From: an uncultured Flavobacteriaceae bacterium
Lineage (GTDB): Bacteria > Bacteroidota > Bacteroidia > Flavobacteriales > Flavobacteriaceae
NCBI GenBank assembly: GCA_913048115.1
Contig: CAJWVI010000004.1
Coordinates: 1 to 64,000 of the forward strand
Direction: 5' to 3'
DNA length: 64,000 bases
The translations under genes were made by a program, and so were the position numbers. The notes under the pieces are model-generated. The model was given only the letters and a program-made list of their open reading frames with translations. It had not been told where the DNA came from and did no database searches. Every line of letters starts with the position of its first letter. Position 1 is the stretch's first letter. This document shows positions 39,967 to 48,723 of the stretch, in pieces.

Positions 39967-41583
39967 ATGAGTTTATTAGATTGGTTGTTATTTATTGTTA
40001 TTATTCAAGTAGTACATTTTTTAGGTACTTGGAAATTTTATGTTGCAGCAGGCAAAAAATCATGGGAAGCAGCAGTGCCAATTTATAATGCTGTAGTTCT
40101 TATGCAAATATTAAAACGTCCTTGGTGGTGGACGCTACTATTATTTATCCCTATTGTAAACCTTATTATGTTTCCGGTTATATGGGTAGAGCTGTTAAAT
40201 AGATATGGAAAAACTAGCACCGTAGATACGTTGTTAGTGATCTTTACAGCAGGTTTGTATTTATATTATATTAACTACACTCAAGAACTTAACTGCCTAG
40301 AAGATGATAAATTAAAGAAGCCTAATGGACTGGTAGAGTGGATTGGATCTTTAGCATATGCTATTGTTGCTGCTACTATTGTACATACCTATGCAATGCA
40401 ACCTTTTGTAATACCAACATCTTCTTTAGAAAAAACATTATTAGTAGGTGACTTTTTATTTGTAAGTAAATTTCACTTTGGTGCCCGCACCCCTATGACT
40501 CCTGTTGCAATGCCTATGATGCATGATGTATTTATGGGTACAAGAGCAAAATCGTATCTTCCAAAACCTCAAGCACCCAGTGTTAGACTGCCTGGCTTTG
40601 AAGACATAGAACATAATGACATTGTAGTGTTTAACTGGCCTATTGATAATTTTGTAGATATTGGCCCACCTCCATCTGGTGAAATGTATAAGCCTATTGA
40701 TAAAAAATCAAATTACGTAAAGCGTTGTGTTGGTCTTCCTGGAGACTCTCTAGAGGTACGTGATGGATATGTTTATATAAACGGCACAAAGAACGATTTG
40801 CCAGATCGTGCAAAATTACAATTTGCCTATACCATTACATCAAAAAGCGTTCTAGTGAAAATTGACGACCAAAGAAGACTTTTGCCAGAGCCAAATAATT
40901 ATTTCTCTAATAGATATGGAGTAAGCGATATGTATGCTACAGCACTAGATAGAGCTACGGGAGTGTATACCTATACTGCTCATTTAACAGATAAAGCATA
41001 CCAAGGCATAAAAAACTACCCAGATGTAATAAGTGCAGAAAGGAAAATGATAGAAAAAGGCATAAAAGATGATGGAGTTTTTCCACATACCCCAGCAAAG
41101 GCCTGGAATAATGACCACTTTGGGCCTATCTACATTCCACAGGCAGGAAAAACAGTAGTTATCAACCAAGAGAGTATTGCTTTTTACAAGCGTATCATAG
41201 AGGTGTATGAAGGAAGTGAATTAGGTATAGACAATACCATAACACAAAACGGGACCACCATACTTTTAAATGACAGCCCTATTACATCCTATACTTTCGC
41301 TATGGACTACTATTGGATGATGGGAGATAACCGCAACAACTCTCAAGATGCTCGTTCTTGGGGTTATGTACCCATGAATCATGTAGTAGGAAAACCAGTA
41401 TTTGTGTGGATGAGTTTTAACAGCAAAGCAAAAGGATTGTTTAATAAAATACGTTGGGATCGTTTCTTTACTACCGTTGGTGGTAAGGGAGAAACAACCT
41501 CTTATTTTATTCCGTTTTTACTACTATTGACAGGATGGATTGGTTTTCGTTGGTTTCAAAAAAGAAGAAAAAAGCTTAATTAA
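39967..41583 (+). CDS. lepB: Signal peptidase I
   Basis: Membrane serine protease that removes signal peptides from exported proteins. The 538-residue form is much longer than E. coli LepB and typical of Bacteroidota: residues 1-125 add a membrane domain (three helices), the catalytic part starts near 130. Ser153 (IPTSSLEKTL) is the nucleophile and Lys252 (YVKRCVGLPGD) the general base. Box E is GDNRNNSQDARSWGYVP. A large insertion separates the boxes and a C-terminal helix (YFIPFLLLLTGWIGF) ends in a basic tail. It is followed after 2 bases by the WbqC-like gene. Confidence 0.95.
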   Translation: MSLLDWLLFIVIIQVVHFLGTWKFYVAAGKKSWEAAVPIYNAVVLMQILKRPWWWTLLLFIPIVNLIMFPVIWVELLNRYGKTSTVDTLLVIFTAGLYLYYINYTQELNCLEDDKLKKPNGLVEWIGSLAYAIVAATIVHTYAMQPFVIPTSSLEKTLLVGDFLFVSKFHFGARTPMTPVAMPMMHDVFMGTRAKSYLPKPQAPSVRLPGFEDIEHNDIVVFNWPIDNFVDIGPPPSGEMYKPIDKKSNYVKRCVGLPGDSLEVRDGYVYINGTKNDLPDRAKLQFAYTITSKSVLVKIDDQRRLLPEPNNYFSNRYGVSDMYATALDRATGVYTYTAHLTDKAYQGIKNYPDVISAERKMIEKGIKDDGVFPHTPAKAWNNDHFGPIYIPQAGKTVVINQESIAFYKRIIEVYEGSELGIDNTITQNGTTILLNDSPITSYTFAMDYYWMMGDNRNNSQDARSWGYVPMNHVVGKPVFVWMSFNSKAKGLFNKIRWDRFFTTVGGKGETTSYFIPFLLLLTGWIGFRWFQKRRKKLN

Positions 41584-41585
41584 AG

Positions 41586-42212
41586 GTGGAACAACATATT
41601 CTTATATACCCAACATACTTTCCTTGTATTGCAACCATGGTGGCGATGGCAAAGGCCCATAAAATAACACTAGAGGTTGAAGATAATTATCAAAAACAAA
41701 CCTACAGAAACAGAACTTACATAGCGCACAGCAATGGAAAACTGTTATTGAACATTCCTGTAAAACACTCTAAAGATTCTCTACATCAAAAGTCAAAAGA
41801 TGTTACTGCTGAAAACAACTTTCCATGGTTAGCAGAACATTGGAAGTCTATACAGGTGGCATACAAAACATCTCCTTATTTTGAATATTATGAAGATGAC
41901 TTACTGCCTCTTTTTAAAAACCCAGCTGTAAAATTACAAGATTTTAATATTACAATACTAGAGAAAATTGTAGCGATAATAGGTCTAGAAATTAAAATTG
42001 AAAAAACAAATAGCTATCAAAAAAAAACAGAATTGCAAGACATGCGCCACCTAGTAAATTGCAAAAAAGAGCCACTTTATGATTTTGAAAAGTACCACCA
42101 AGTCTTTGAACAAAGTCATGGACACCTAGAAAACCTATCTATTATTGATTTACTTTGTAATGAAGGACCTAATACGTTACACTATCTAGAAAGCCAATCC
42201 CTCAAAAGATAA
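41586..42212 (+). CDS. WbqC-like family protein with a GTG start
   Basis: A 208-residue protein with the WbqC family pattern: ILIYPTYFPCIATMVAMAKAH, YRNRTYIAHSNGKLLLNIPVKHS, EHWKSIQVAYKTSPYFEYYEDDL. Members are linked to polysaccharide synthesis or sugar modification, but the reaction is not established. GTG 41586 lies 2 bases after the lepB stop, implying coupling. The gene converges with the EEP gene, with one base between the stops. Confidence 0.85.
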   Translation: MEQHILIYPTYFPCIATMVAMAKAHKITLEVEDNYQKQTYRNRTYIAHSNGKLLLNIPVKHSKDSLHQKSKDVTAENNFPWLAEHWKSIQVAYKTSPYFEYYEDDLLPLFKNPAVKLQDFNITILEKIVAIIGLEIKIEKTNSYQKKTELQDMRHLVNCKKEPLYDFEKYHQVFEQSHGHLENLSIIDLLCNEGPNTLHYLESQSLKR

Positions 42213-42213
42213 G

Positions 42214-43245
42214 CTACTGCGGTATTCTAAAAACTGCGGCTATGGGAGCGTGGTCTGAAAATGTTTCTTCTAATGTACTAAAGTCTATCACCTCTAATGT
42301 TTTAGAACCAAATATATAATCGATTCTCAAGGGGTATGAATCAAATGTAAAGGTAGTACCAAGACCACTGCCTTTTTCTAAAAAAGTGTCTTTCATACCC
42401 TTTTTCAAGGTTCTATAAACATAAGAAAATGCGGTATTGTTAAAATCACCCCCTAAAATAATAGGATATTTAGTCATATTCATGTGCTTTAATATAGCCT
42501 CAGCTTGTTCTTGTTGCTTTTGAAAAGCCAAAGTGATTCTACCATATAACATATTCTTGTCTTGCTCTTGTAGAGAGTTTACCGATGGGTTAATCTTTAG
42601 AGACTTTAAATGTAAATTATATAATCGCAGCGTATCATTCCCTTTAATAATATCGGCAAACAAGGTGTTATTGTATGTTTTAACAAAATCGAAAGCTCCT
42701 TTGTTTACAAGTGGATATTTAGAAAAAATAGCATGTCCTAGGAGAACCTTATCATTTTTAAAATGAATATAACGATGTGGATATTTTGAGAATTTATGTG
42801 ATGTATTTCTATAATATTCTTGAATAAAAACAACATCTGGTGCCGCTTTTGTTAATGTATTATTGAGCACTTCTGCAATATTTGAGGTGTTTTCATTTTT
42901 CTCGTAAAGATTAAATAATCGTACATTATAACTTAATACTGATATCGTGTGGTCATTAGAAGAGACCTGGTCATTAGAAGAAAATTTATAAAATGGATTA
43001 AAAAAGGAGTATGCTGCAAACAACATCACAGCAGATAAAACAAACTGTTTTTTTAATTTTAGCAACCAATACAAACCAAACAAAAAAGTAAGAAGGATAA
43101 GTGGAGATACAGTAAGACTTAATAAGGCAATGGCCGGAAAGCTTTTGGGAGGGAGAAATGGCAACACAAAAGAGATCAAAAGTAAGAATGCAACAATGCT
43201 GTTGCACCAAAAAATAATTTTCTCAAAGAATGATAGCTTTTTCAA
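42214..43245 (-). CDS. Endonuclease/exonuclease/phosphatase family membrane protein
   Basis: A 343-residue protein with about three N-terminal membrane helices (residues 10-90) and an EEP metallo-phosphohydrolase domain facing outward. Family residues are VLSYNVRLFN, VVFIQEY with the metal-binding Glu, YPIILGGDFNNTAFS and the terminal FSDHAPIAAVF (Asp-His). The substrate could be a lipid, a sugar phosphate or nucleic acid; sequence does not say. It is the last gene of the leftward block after two rhomboids. Confidence 0.88.
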   Translation of the reverse strand: MKKLSFFEKIIFWCNSIVAFLLLISFVLPFLPPKSFPAIALLSLTVSPLILLTFLFGLYWLLKLKKQFVLSAVMLFAAYSFFNPFYKFSSNDQVSSNDHTISVLSYNVRLFNLYEKNENTSNIAEVLNNTLTKAAPDVVFIQEYYRNTSHKFSKYPHRYIHFKNDKVLLGHAIFSKYPLVNKGAFDFVKTYNNTLFADIIKGNDTLRLYNLHLKSLKINPSVNSLQEQDKNMLYGRITLAFQKQQEQAEAILKHMNMTKYPIILGGDFNNTAFSYVYRTLKKGMKDTFLEKGSGLGTTFTFDSYPLRIDYIFGSKTLEVIDFSTLEETFSDHAPIAAVFRIPQ

Positions 43246-43257
43246 AAATGTATGTTT

Positions 43258-44127
43258 TTATTCGTTTCCTGCTTTAAATAGAAAGTGCTTCTCTGCTTTG
43301 CTTAAACTTTCATAACCACTTTTACCAATCTTGTCTAATATTGAATCTATCTTCATTTGACGCTCATCTTTAGCTCCCTTTGCAGGTACTTTTGATTTTT
43401 TCCTAGGGGTTTTGTGTACTTTTTTAAAAGGGCGTTCTTTTCTAGTTTTAAATAAATCTACTGCCCAGTCTAGTATTTTTTCAAACCAAGCGCCAATATC
43501 GTTTCCTTTAGCCAATTGTATGGCATAAAAATAACCAAAAACAGCCCCTCCAATATGAGAAAGCATTCCTCCTGCATTTGTACCAGTTCCTAGTCTAAAT
43601 AAATCTAATAAAAACAAGCCTAATGCCAATTGCCAAAGTTTAACATTCACCATAAAAAAGCGAAAGGAGATATTAGGCGAATAGGTTGCAGCAAATACCA
43701 TTAACGCAGATACAGAAGCAGAAGCACCCAACAAATATCCTGCTTTACTTTGAAATACAGGAAATACATTGTACCCAACAACAAATAACAATCCACCAAA
43801 CAAAGCACCTAATAGATAAATGGTGAGGAAGCGCTTTTCACTAAATAGGTTTAGTATAAACTTAGAAAAAAAATGTAGCCAGATCATGTTAAACAAAATA
43901 TGATAAAAACCACCATGTAAAAAACTATAGGTAAGTATAGACCAAGGTTGTTTTATTATTTCAATAGGCTGTTCTGGCAAGACAAACCATTGCATCAAAA
44001 CATCGGTAGAGGTTCTAAATAAAAAAGAAGCAATAAAAAATGCTAAAAAGACCACGACATTAATCACGATTAATCTCATCGCAATATTTTGCGTCTTAAA
44101 TTTGTATAGTAAGTTTTGTCCTTGCAT
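43258..44127 (-). CDS. Rhomboid-family intramembrane serine protease (GASA variant)
   Basis: A 289-residue protein with six membrane helices (about residues 20-205). The likely catalytic dyad is Ser136 (LLGASASVS) and His191 (LSHIGGAVFGY); the usual GASG has become GASA. FLHGGFYHILFNMIWL matches the HxxxHxxxN region. A basic cytoplasmic tail of about 80 residues follows (KKVHKTPRKKSKVP). It ends at 4 bases from a second rhomboid gene, and the pair is probably one transcript from the mutL side. Confidence 0.9.
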   Translation of the reverse strand: MQGQNLLYKFKTQNIAMRLIVINVVVFLAFFIASFLFRTSTDVLMQWFVLPEQPIEIIKQPWSILTYSFLHGGFYHILFNMIWLHFFSKFILNLFSEKRFLTIYLLGALFGGLLFVVGYNVFPVFQSKAGYLLGASASVSALMVFAATYSPNISFRFFMVNVKLWQLALGLFLLDLFRLGTGTNAGGMLSHIGGAVFGYFYAIQLAKGNDIGAWFEKILDWAVDLFKTRKERPFKKVHKTPRKKSKVPAKGAKDERQMKIDSILDKIGKSGYESLSKAEKHFLFKAGNE

Positions 44128-44130
44128 AGG

Positions 44131-44880
44131 TTAATCCCAACGGGTGTTATTTAAATCGTTTCTTTTCCAATAATAAGCCATGATAAAGCCAAATAATGCG
44201 CCACCAATATGAGCCCAATTAGCAATGTTTTGTCCAAACATTGAAAAGCCAGTAATCCCAGAAAACAAATCTAAGAGTATTAATCCTGGTATAAAGTATT
44301 TCGCCTTAATAGGTACCGGTAAAAACATTAACATTAAGCCTGTATTAGGAAACATAAGGCCAAAAGCAACCAAAATACCATACAAGGCTCCAGAGGCTCC
44401 AACCGCTGGTGTGTTAAATTCTATAAATAATCGTTCTATTGTCTCTAAAGGAACACTGTTTAAAATTGATGTATTATACTGTCCTATTGACATAAGCTCA
44501 TTAAGCTCTGCCTGAGAGGCGCCAGAACTCAATAAAACATCCATAGCACTATGCACATGATAATAACCCACCAAAGAATGAATGAAAGCGGCGCCTAATC
44601 CTGCTGAAAAGTAAAAGAACAAAAACTTTTTTTGCCCCCAACGTTCTTCCAAAGGAGCACCAAACATATACAAGCCAAACATATTAAAGAAAATATGCAT
44701 CAAGCCGCTTCTATCATGCATGAACAAATGCGTAATAGGTTGCCAAATTTGAAAATCTGGATGTTCAAAATAATACAATGAGAACAAGCGATACGCAACA
44801 TCGCCAATAAAGACGGAACCTGCGTACACGATCACATTAATAATGATTAATATTTTAACGGTATCTGTTATTCTTCCCAT
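44131..44880 (-). CDS. Rhomboid-family intramembrane serine protease
   Basis: A 249-residue rhomboid with six helices. The catalytic pair is Ser163 (AVGASGALYGI) and His224 (WAHIGGALFGF). HLFMHDRSGLMHIFFNMFGLYMFG provides the HxxxHxxxN segment and ERWGQKKF the L1-loop region. It contains all standard motifs, unlike its neighbour with GASA. Substrates are unknown. It lies 36 bases downstream of mutL. Confidence 0.93.
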   Translation of the reverse strand: MGRITDTVKILIIINVIVYAGSVFIGDVAYRLFSLYYFEHPDFQIWQPITHLFMHDRSGLMHIFFNMFGLYMFGAPLEERWGQKKFLFFYFSAGLGAAFIHSLVGYYHVHSAMDVLLSSGASQAELNELMSIGQYNTSILNSVPLETIERLFIEFNTPAVGASGALYGILVAFGLMFPNTGLMLMFLPVPIKAKYFIPGLILLDLFSGITGFSMFGQNIANWAHIGGALFGFIMAYYWKRNDLNNTRWD

Positions 44881-44916
44881 ATATAAACCCTTTGCTAAGG
44901 GTAAATTATTTACTAT

Positions 44917-46773
44917 TTATATAAATTTTTTATCAAGATCATTTGCATCAAGTGTAATAATCACCGGTTTGTTGGACGGAGAAATACTAGGTTCTTTACA
45001 CATAAATAATTGATTAACTAGATGTTCTCTCTCTTTGCTATTTAAGGCAACACCTGTTTTTACAGCCATGCTTTTTGCCATAGACCGGACCAACAAATCA
45101 TTTTGGCTAAACCCTGCATCTGGAACCTCATCCATAATATCTTGAATGAGTTGTTCTAACACTGTACTTGCTTGGCTTTCTGCCAATGCTACAGGAATAC
45201 CAGTTACAGACAAGGTGTCTTCCCCAAATGTCTCAAAAACAAAACCAGTGTGCTCTAGCTGTTCTTGTATTTTTTGAAGCACCTGCATATCTGGCTTAGA
45301 AAAATTCATTTCAAGGGGAAACAATAACTGCTGACTCACAGCTTGATGTACTGTGATGTTTTTTAATAATTCTTCATACAACACACGTTGATGTGCCAAA
45401 TGTTGATGTATGATCATCATACCACTTTTAATGGGGCTAATAATATATTTGTTTTGAAGTTGAAATGTAAGTTGTCCTGCCACAGCATCTTCTTCGTCAA
45501 ATAGCGAGCCTGTTACCTCATCACTTTCAAAGGTGAGATGTGTCTCTTGAGTATAGGATGTTGCCGAACTCTCTTCATCCTTTAAGCCTACATACAAAGA
45601 CTCCCAATGCGTTGTGTTTTTATCACGCTTAAATGGAAAATCTATATTTTTTTGTTTGGGGGCTGCACTAAAGGGGTTAAAGCTCCTGTCTACATCAATG
45701 GTTGGAGATATCGGCGGCTTATTAGCGTAATTATACGGTGTGTCTAAAGTACTCTCTCTATTAAAATCTAATATAGGTGCAATGCTAAACTGCCCTAAAC
45801 TGTGTTTCACCGTAGCCCGAACCATGGCATACAAAGCATGCTCATCATCAAACTTAATTTCAGTTTTAGTAGGGTGTATGTTAATATCTATAGATTGCGG
45901 GTCTACCTCTAGAAATAGAAAATAGCCTGGATGTACTCCACTTTTTATTAATCCTTCAAAGGCTGCATTTACTGCATGATTGAGATATGAACTTTTTATA
46001 AACCGATCGTTCACAAAAAAGAACTGTTGCCCCCTACTCTTCTTGGCAAAATCTGGTTTTAAAACAAAGCCCTCTATTTTTAAAATATCGGTGGTTTCGC
46101 TAACAGGAACTAGCTTCTCGTTGGTTTTATTTCCGAAGATATTTACAATACGTTGTCTTACATTACTCTGTGGTAAATTAAACACAAGGTCCTGATTGTG
46201 CGTCATTGTAAAAGCAATGTTTGGATGCGCCAAAGCCACACGGTGAAACTCATCAATAATGTGACGCGTTTCTACAGGGTTAGATTTAAGAAAATTACGC
46301 CTTGCAGGAATATTAAAAAATAAATTTTTAACAGAGATAGTAGTGCCACTTGGAACTACAGCTGGCTCTTGAGAAACAACCTTGCTTCCCGCCACTGTAA
46401 TCTTGGTGCCAATTTCTTGATCGTGCTCTTTGGTTTTAAGAACCACATGCGCAATGGCCGCAATAGAAGCCAGTGCCTCTCCTCTAAAGCCTTTGGTGTG
46501 AAGTTTAAACAAATCTTCTGCCACCTTAATTTTTGATGTTGCATGACGCTCAAAGCTCAACCGAGCATCTGTAGTGCTCATTCCAACACCATTATCAGTA
46601 ACTTGAATGAGTGTTTTTCCTGCATCTTTAAGCACTAAAGTAATGATAGAAGCTTTAGCATCAATGGCATTTTCAAGCAATTCTTTTACCACAGAGGCGG
46701 GCCTTTGAACTACTTCTCCTGCGGCAATTTGGTTTGCAACGTGGTCTGGCAATAATTGTATAATGTCTGCCAT
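44917..46773 (-). CDS. mutL: DNA mismatch repair protein MutL (with an eroded endonuclease motif)
   Basis: Mismatch repair ATPase linking MutS to strand removal. The 618-residue protein has the GHKL ATPase (IAAGEVVQRPASVVKELLENA, DNGVGM, FRGEALASIA) and the middle transducer, a variable linker at about 340-435, and a C-terminal dimer domain. The nicking motif DQHAxxExxxxE reads HQHLAHQRVLYEE here: Asp becomes His456 and the first Glu becomes Gln. The late zinc region reads MCKEPSISPSNKP in place of the usual CxHGRP pattern. The start overlaps the stop of the 99-residue gene upstream (TAATG). Confidence 0.94.
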   Translation of the reverse strand: MADIIQLLPDHVANQIAAGEVVQRPASVVKELLENAIDAKASIITLVLKDAGKTLIQVTDNGVGMSTTDARLSFERHATSKIKVAEDLFKLHTKGFRGEALASIAAIAHVVLKTKEHDQEIGTKITVAGSKVVSQEPAVVPSGTTISVKNLFFNIPARRNFLKSNPVETRHIIDEFHRVALAHPNIAFTMTHNQDLVFNLPQSNVRQRIVNIFGNKTNEKLVPVSETTDILKIEGFVLKPDFAKKSRGQQFFFVNDRFIKSSYLNHAVNAAFEGLIKSGVHPGYFLFLEVDPQSIDINIHPTKTEIKFDDEHALYAMVRATVKHSLGQFSIAPILDFNRESTLDTPYNYANKPPISPTIDVDRSFNPFSAAPKQKNIDFPFKRDKNTTHWESLYVGLKDEESSATSYTQETHLTFESDEVTGSLFDEEDAVAGQLTFQLQNKYIISPIKSGMMIIHQHLAHQRVLYEELLKNITVHQAVSQQLLFPLEMNFSKPDMQVLQKIQEQLEHTGFVFETFGEDTLSVTGIPVALAESQASTVLEQLIQDIMDEVPDAGFSQNDLLVRSMAKSMAVKTGVALNSKEREHLVNQLFMCKEPSISPSNKPVIITLDANDLDKKFI

Positions 46774-47072
46774 TAGCTAGAAAAGATTGATAAATCAAAA
46801 TCAATAATGTACAAGAATACAAATATCAAAACAGCCATCACTATAAGTACTGTTTTATTGAAAGCTATATTATTTCGGTTGCGGTTATGTACACGTGCGT
46901 TTTGCCATTGCCCTGCATAATCATTTTCATTATAGGTATCTGCATAAGCATCAAACTTTGTCGTGTGGTTTTTATCCTCAACCCCTTCTTTTCCTTTATA
47001 GTAACGGGGCGTGTAGTTAAATCGATTGTTCGATTTTAACTTTTTTATAATAGTAAACTTTATAGGGCCCAT
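46773..47072 (-). CDS. Small membrane protein upstream of mutL
   Basis: A 99-residue protein with a polar, basic N-terminal region (residues 1-72) and one C-terminal membrane helix (TVLIVMAVLIFVFLYIIDF). It is often labelled riboflavin synthase subunit beta because ribH is adjacent, but it has no lumazine synthase motifs. Its TAA overlaps the mutL ATG by one base, so the two are translationally coupled. ATG 47072 is supported by a -7 element at 47091-47098. Confidence 0.75.
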   Translation of the reverse strand: MGPIKFTIIKKLKSNNRFNYTPRYYKGKEGVEDKNHTTKFDAYADTYNENDYAGQWQNARVHNRNRNNIAFNKTVLIVMAVLIFVFLYIIDFDLSIFSS

Positions 47073-47090
47073 AAATACGTGCTATTACAT

Positions 47091-47098
47091 CAAAGATA
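47091..47098 (-). promoter_or_regulatory. -7 promoter element of the mutL operon (TATCTTTG)
   Basis: Exact TAnnTTTG on the minus strand, 18 bases before ATG 47072. It would drive the small membrane protein, mutL and perhaps the two rhomboids and the EEP gene. Confidence 0.55.
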
Positions 47099-47270
47099 CC
47101 TAAAAATAGGGTTTTGTGGCAGCCTGAAACCTTACAATTTTTAAACAAAAAGATATTTAAGATAAAAGAGAAAACAAGCAAATTATAAACCAGGTAGGCT
47201 TGAAGTTAGCCAGCAATTAAAAAAGGCACTTCATACATTAAAAAAAAAGAAATATAATATTGCTTTATCT

Positions 47271-47768
47271 CTAGAAAGAAGCGTCTTTACGCAACTGCGC
47301 CATCTTGATTGCAGCTATAGCAGCTTCGGTCCCTTTATTACCATGAACGCCACCGCTTCTATCAATAGCCTGTTGCATGTTATTATCTGTTAAGACACAA
47401 AATACTACGGGAATATCACCTTGAATATTTAAGTCTTTAATGCCTTGAGAAACACCTTGACAAACAAAGTCAAAATGTTTTGTTTCTCCTTGAATAACAC
47501 TTCCAATTGCTATTACGGCATCTAGCATGTTATAGCTTTGGGTCATTTTCTTACAACCATAAATCAATTCAAAGCTTCCTGGCACGTCCCACCTAACAAT
47601 GTTCTCTTTGATACCTCCACAATCTAAAATTGCATCAAAAGCGCCTTGAAACATCCCATTAGTAATCTCTGGGTTCCATTGTGAAACAACAATCCCAAAC
47701 CGAAAATTTTTCGCGTTTGGGATTGTTGTAGTATCGTATGCCGATAAGTTTGTATTTTTTGTTGCCAT
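47271..47768 (-). CDS. ribH: 6,7-dimethyl-8-ribityllumazine synthase
   Basis: Penultimate enzyme of riboflavin synthesis. The 165-residue protein shows FRFGIVVSQWNPEITNGM, VPGSFELIYGCKKM, the active-site AIGSVIQGETKHFDFVCQGVSQGI and PVVFCVLTDNNMQQAIDRSGG; the ETKHFD segment contains the catalytic His. It is transcribed after the TPR gene with a 27-base gap. The other riboflavin genes are elsewhere. Confidence 0.97.
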   Translation of the reverse strand: MATKNTNLSAYDTTTIPNAKNFRFGIVVSQWNPEITNGMFQGAFDAILDCGGIKENIVRWDVPGSFELIYGCKKMTQSYNMLDAVIAIGSVIQGETKHFDFVCQGVSQGIKDLNIQGDIPVVFCVLTDNNMQQAIDRSGGVHGNKGTEAAIAAIKMAQLRKDASF

Positions 47769-47795
47769 AGGTATGATTCACCAAAGTGAAATACA

Positions 47796-48572
47796 TTATT
47801 TCATTGCTTGAGCTTGGCTTAGGTAGGCTGCAGCTTTAGAAGCTTCTGTTGTGTTTGAGTAGCTACCTGTTATTGTTGCAAAGTGGGTAGCTGCTTTCGA
47901 GGCATCACCTAGTTTCATTGCAGTAATACCAGCTTTTAATAAAAAACGTGGAGCTGTAAACTCATTATCCTGCATTTTTGCAGCAGTTTCATAATACTCT
48001 AAGGCTTTATTCATTTGGTCTAATTGAACAAAAGCATCACCAATAGCTCCTTTTGCTAAAGGGCCTAAAACAGCATCATCACTCTCAAAAGCATCTAGAT
48101 AACTAATTGCGTTTTTGTAATCATTCATGTTTAAATAAGCAACACCCGCATAGTAATTTGAAACATTAGAAGCTTTTGTGCCCCCATAGTTCTCTATGAT
48201 ATCCAAGAAACCATACTTACTATTTCCACCACTTAATGAAAGATTGTATAAAGAATCTTTTTCAACAGAAGATGTTAACGCTTGATCAAAGTATTCTTGG
48301 GCTTGGTACATTTCACTCATTGCCTCTTTTTCTTTAGGCTCTTGAATGACGTTTACAAAACCTAGATATGCTAATACCGAAAGTGCGATAGCACCAACAG
48401 CGATTAAGATAACTTTTTGGTTTTTCTCAACCCATTCTTCGGTTTTGTTAGCAGTATCATCTAAAGTATTAAATACCTCAGCTGTTGTGCTTTCCCCTTC
48501 TAAAAGCTCAGAATCGTTAACTTCTTCTGACTTTGATTTTATTTTTCCGCCTCGTTTCTTGTACGTTGCCAT
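47796..48572 (-). CDS. Tetratricopeptide-repeat membrane protein (YfgM-like)
   Basis: About 258 residues with a basic cytoplasmic N-terminus (MATYKKRGGKIKSKSEEVND), one membrane helix (VILIAVGAIALSVLAYLGF) and a C-terminal periplasmic TPR region (SNYYAGVAYLNMNDYKNAI; AKGAIGDAFVQLDQMNKALEYYETAAKM). It resembles YfgM, which assists secretion chaperones, but the role here is inferred. ATG 48572 is chosen because the -7 element at 48594-48601 lies just upstream. It diverges from recF. Confidence 0.85.
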   Translation of the reverse strand: MATYKKRGGKIKSKSEEVNDSELLEGESTTAEVFNTLDDTANKTEEWVEKNQKVILIAVGAIALSVLAYLGFVNVIQEPKEKEAMSEMYQAQEYFDQALTSSVEKDSLYNLSLSGGNSKYGFLDIIENYGGTKASNVSNYYAGVAYLNMNDYKNAISYLDAFESDDAVLGPLAKGAIGDAFVQLDQMNKALEYYETAAKMQDNEFTAPRFLLKAGITAMKLGDASKAATHFATITGSYSNTTEASKAAAYLSQAQAMK

Positions 48573-48593
48573 AGATTGATTTTTTATGTACCG

Positions 48594-48601
48594 CAAAAAT
48601 A
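48594..48601 (-). promoter_or_regulatory. -7 promoter element of the TPR-ribH operon (TATTTTTG)
   Basis: Exact TAnnTTTG on the minus strand, 21 bases from ATG 48572. On the plus strand recF has its own TATTTTTA at 48686-48693 in the same divergent gap. Confidence 0.6.
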
Positions 48602-48723
48602 AAATTTTTATCAGAATATAAAAGGTAAAAGATTTGTTATTTTTCAATAATTTGCAAGAGCAAAAACAAGTCTATAATACGCACCTATTTTTACCACAAA
48701 TAGTCTGCAAACCACTAATTACA

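Noticed and set aside
46773-47072. Riboflavin synthase beta subunit
   Set aside because: The 99-residue protein is a polar region plus one membrane helix with no lumazine synthase motif; the real ribH is at 47271-47768.
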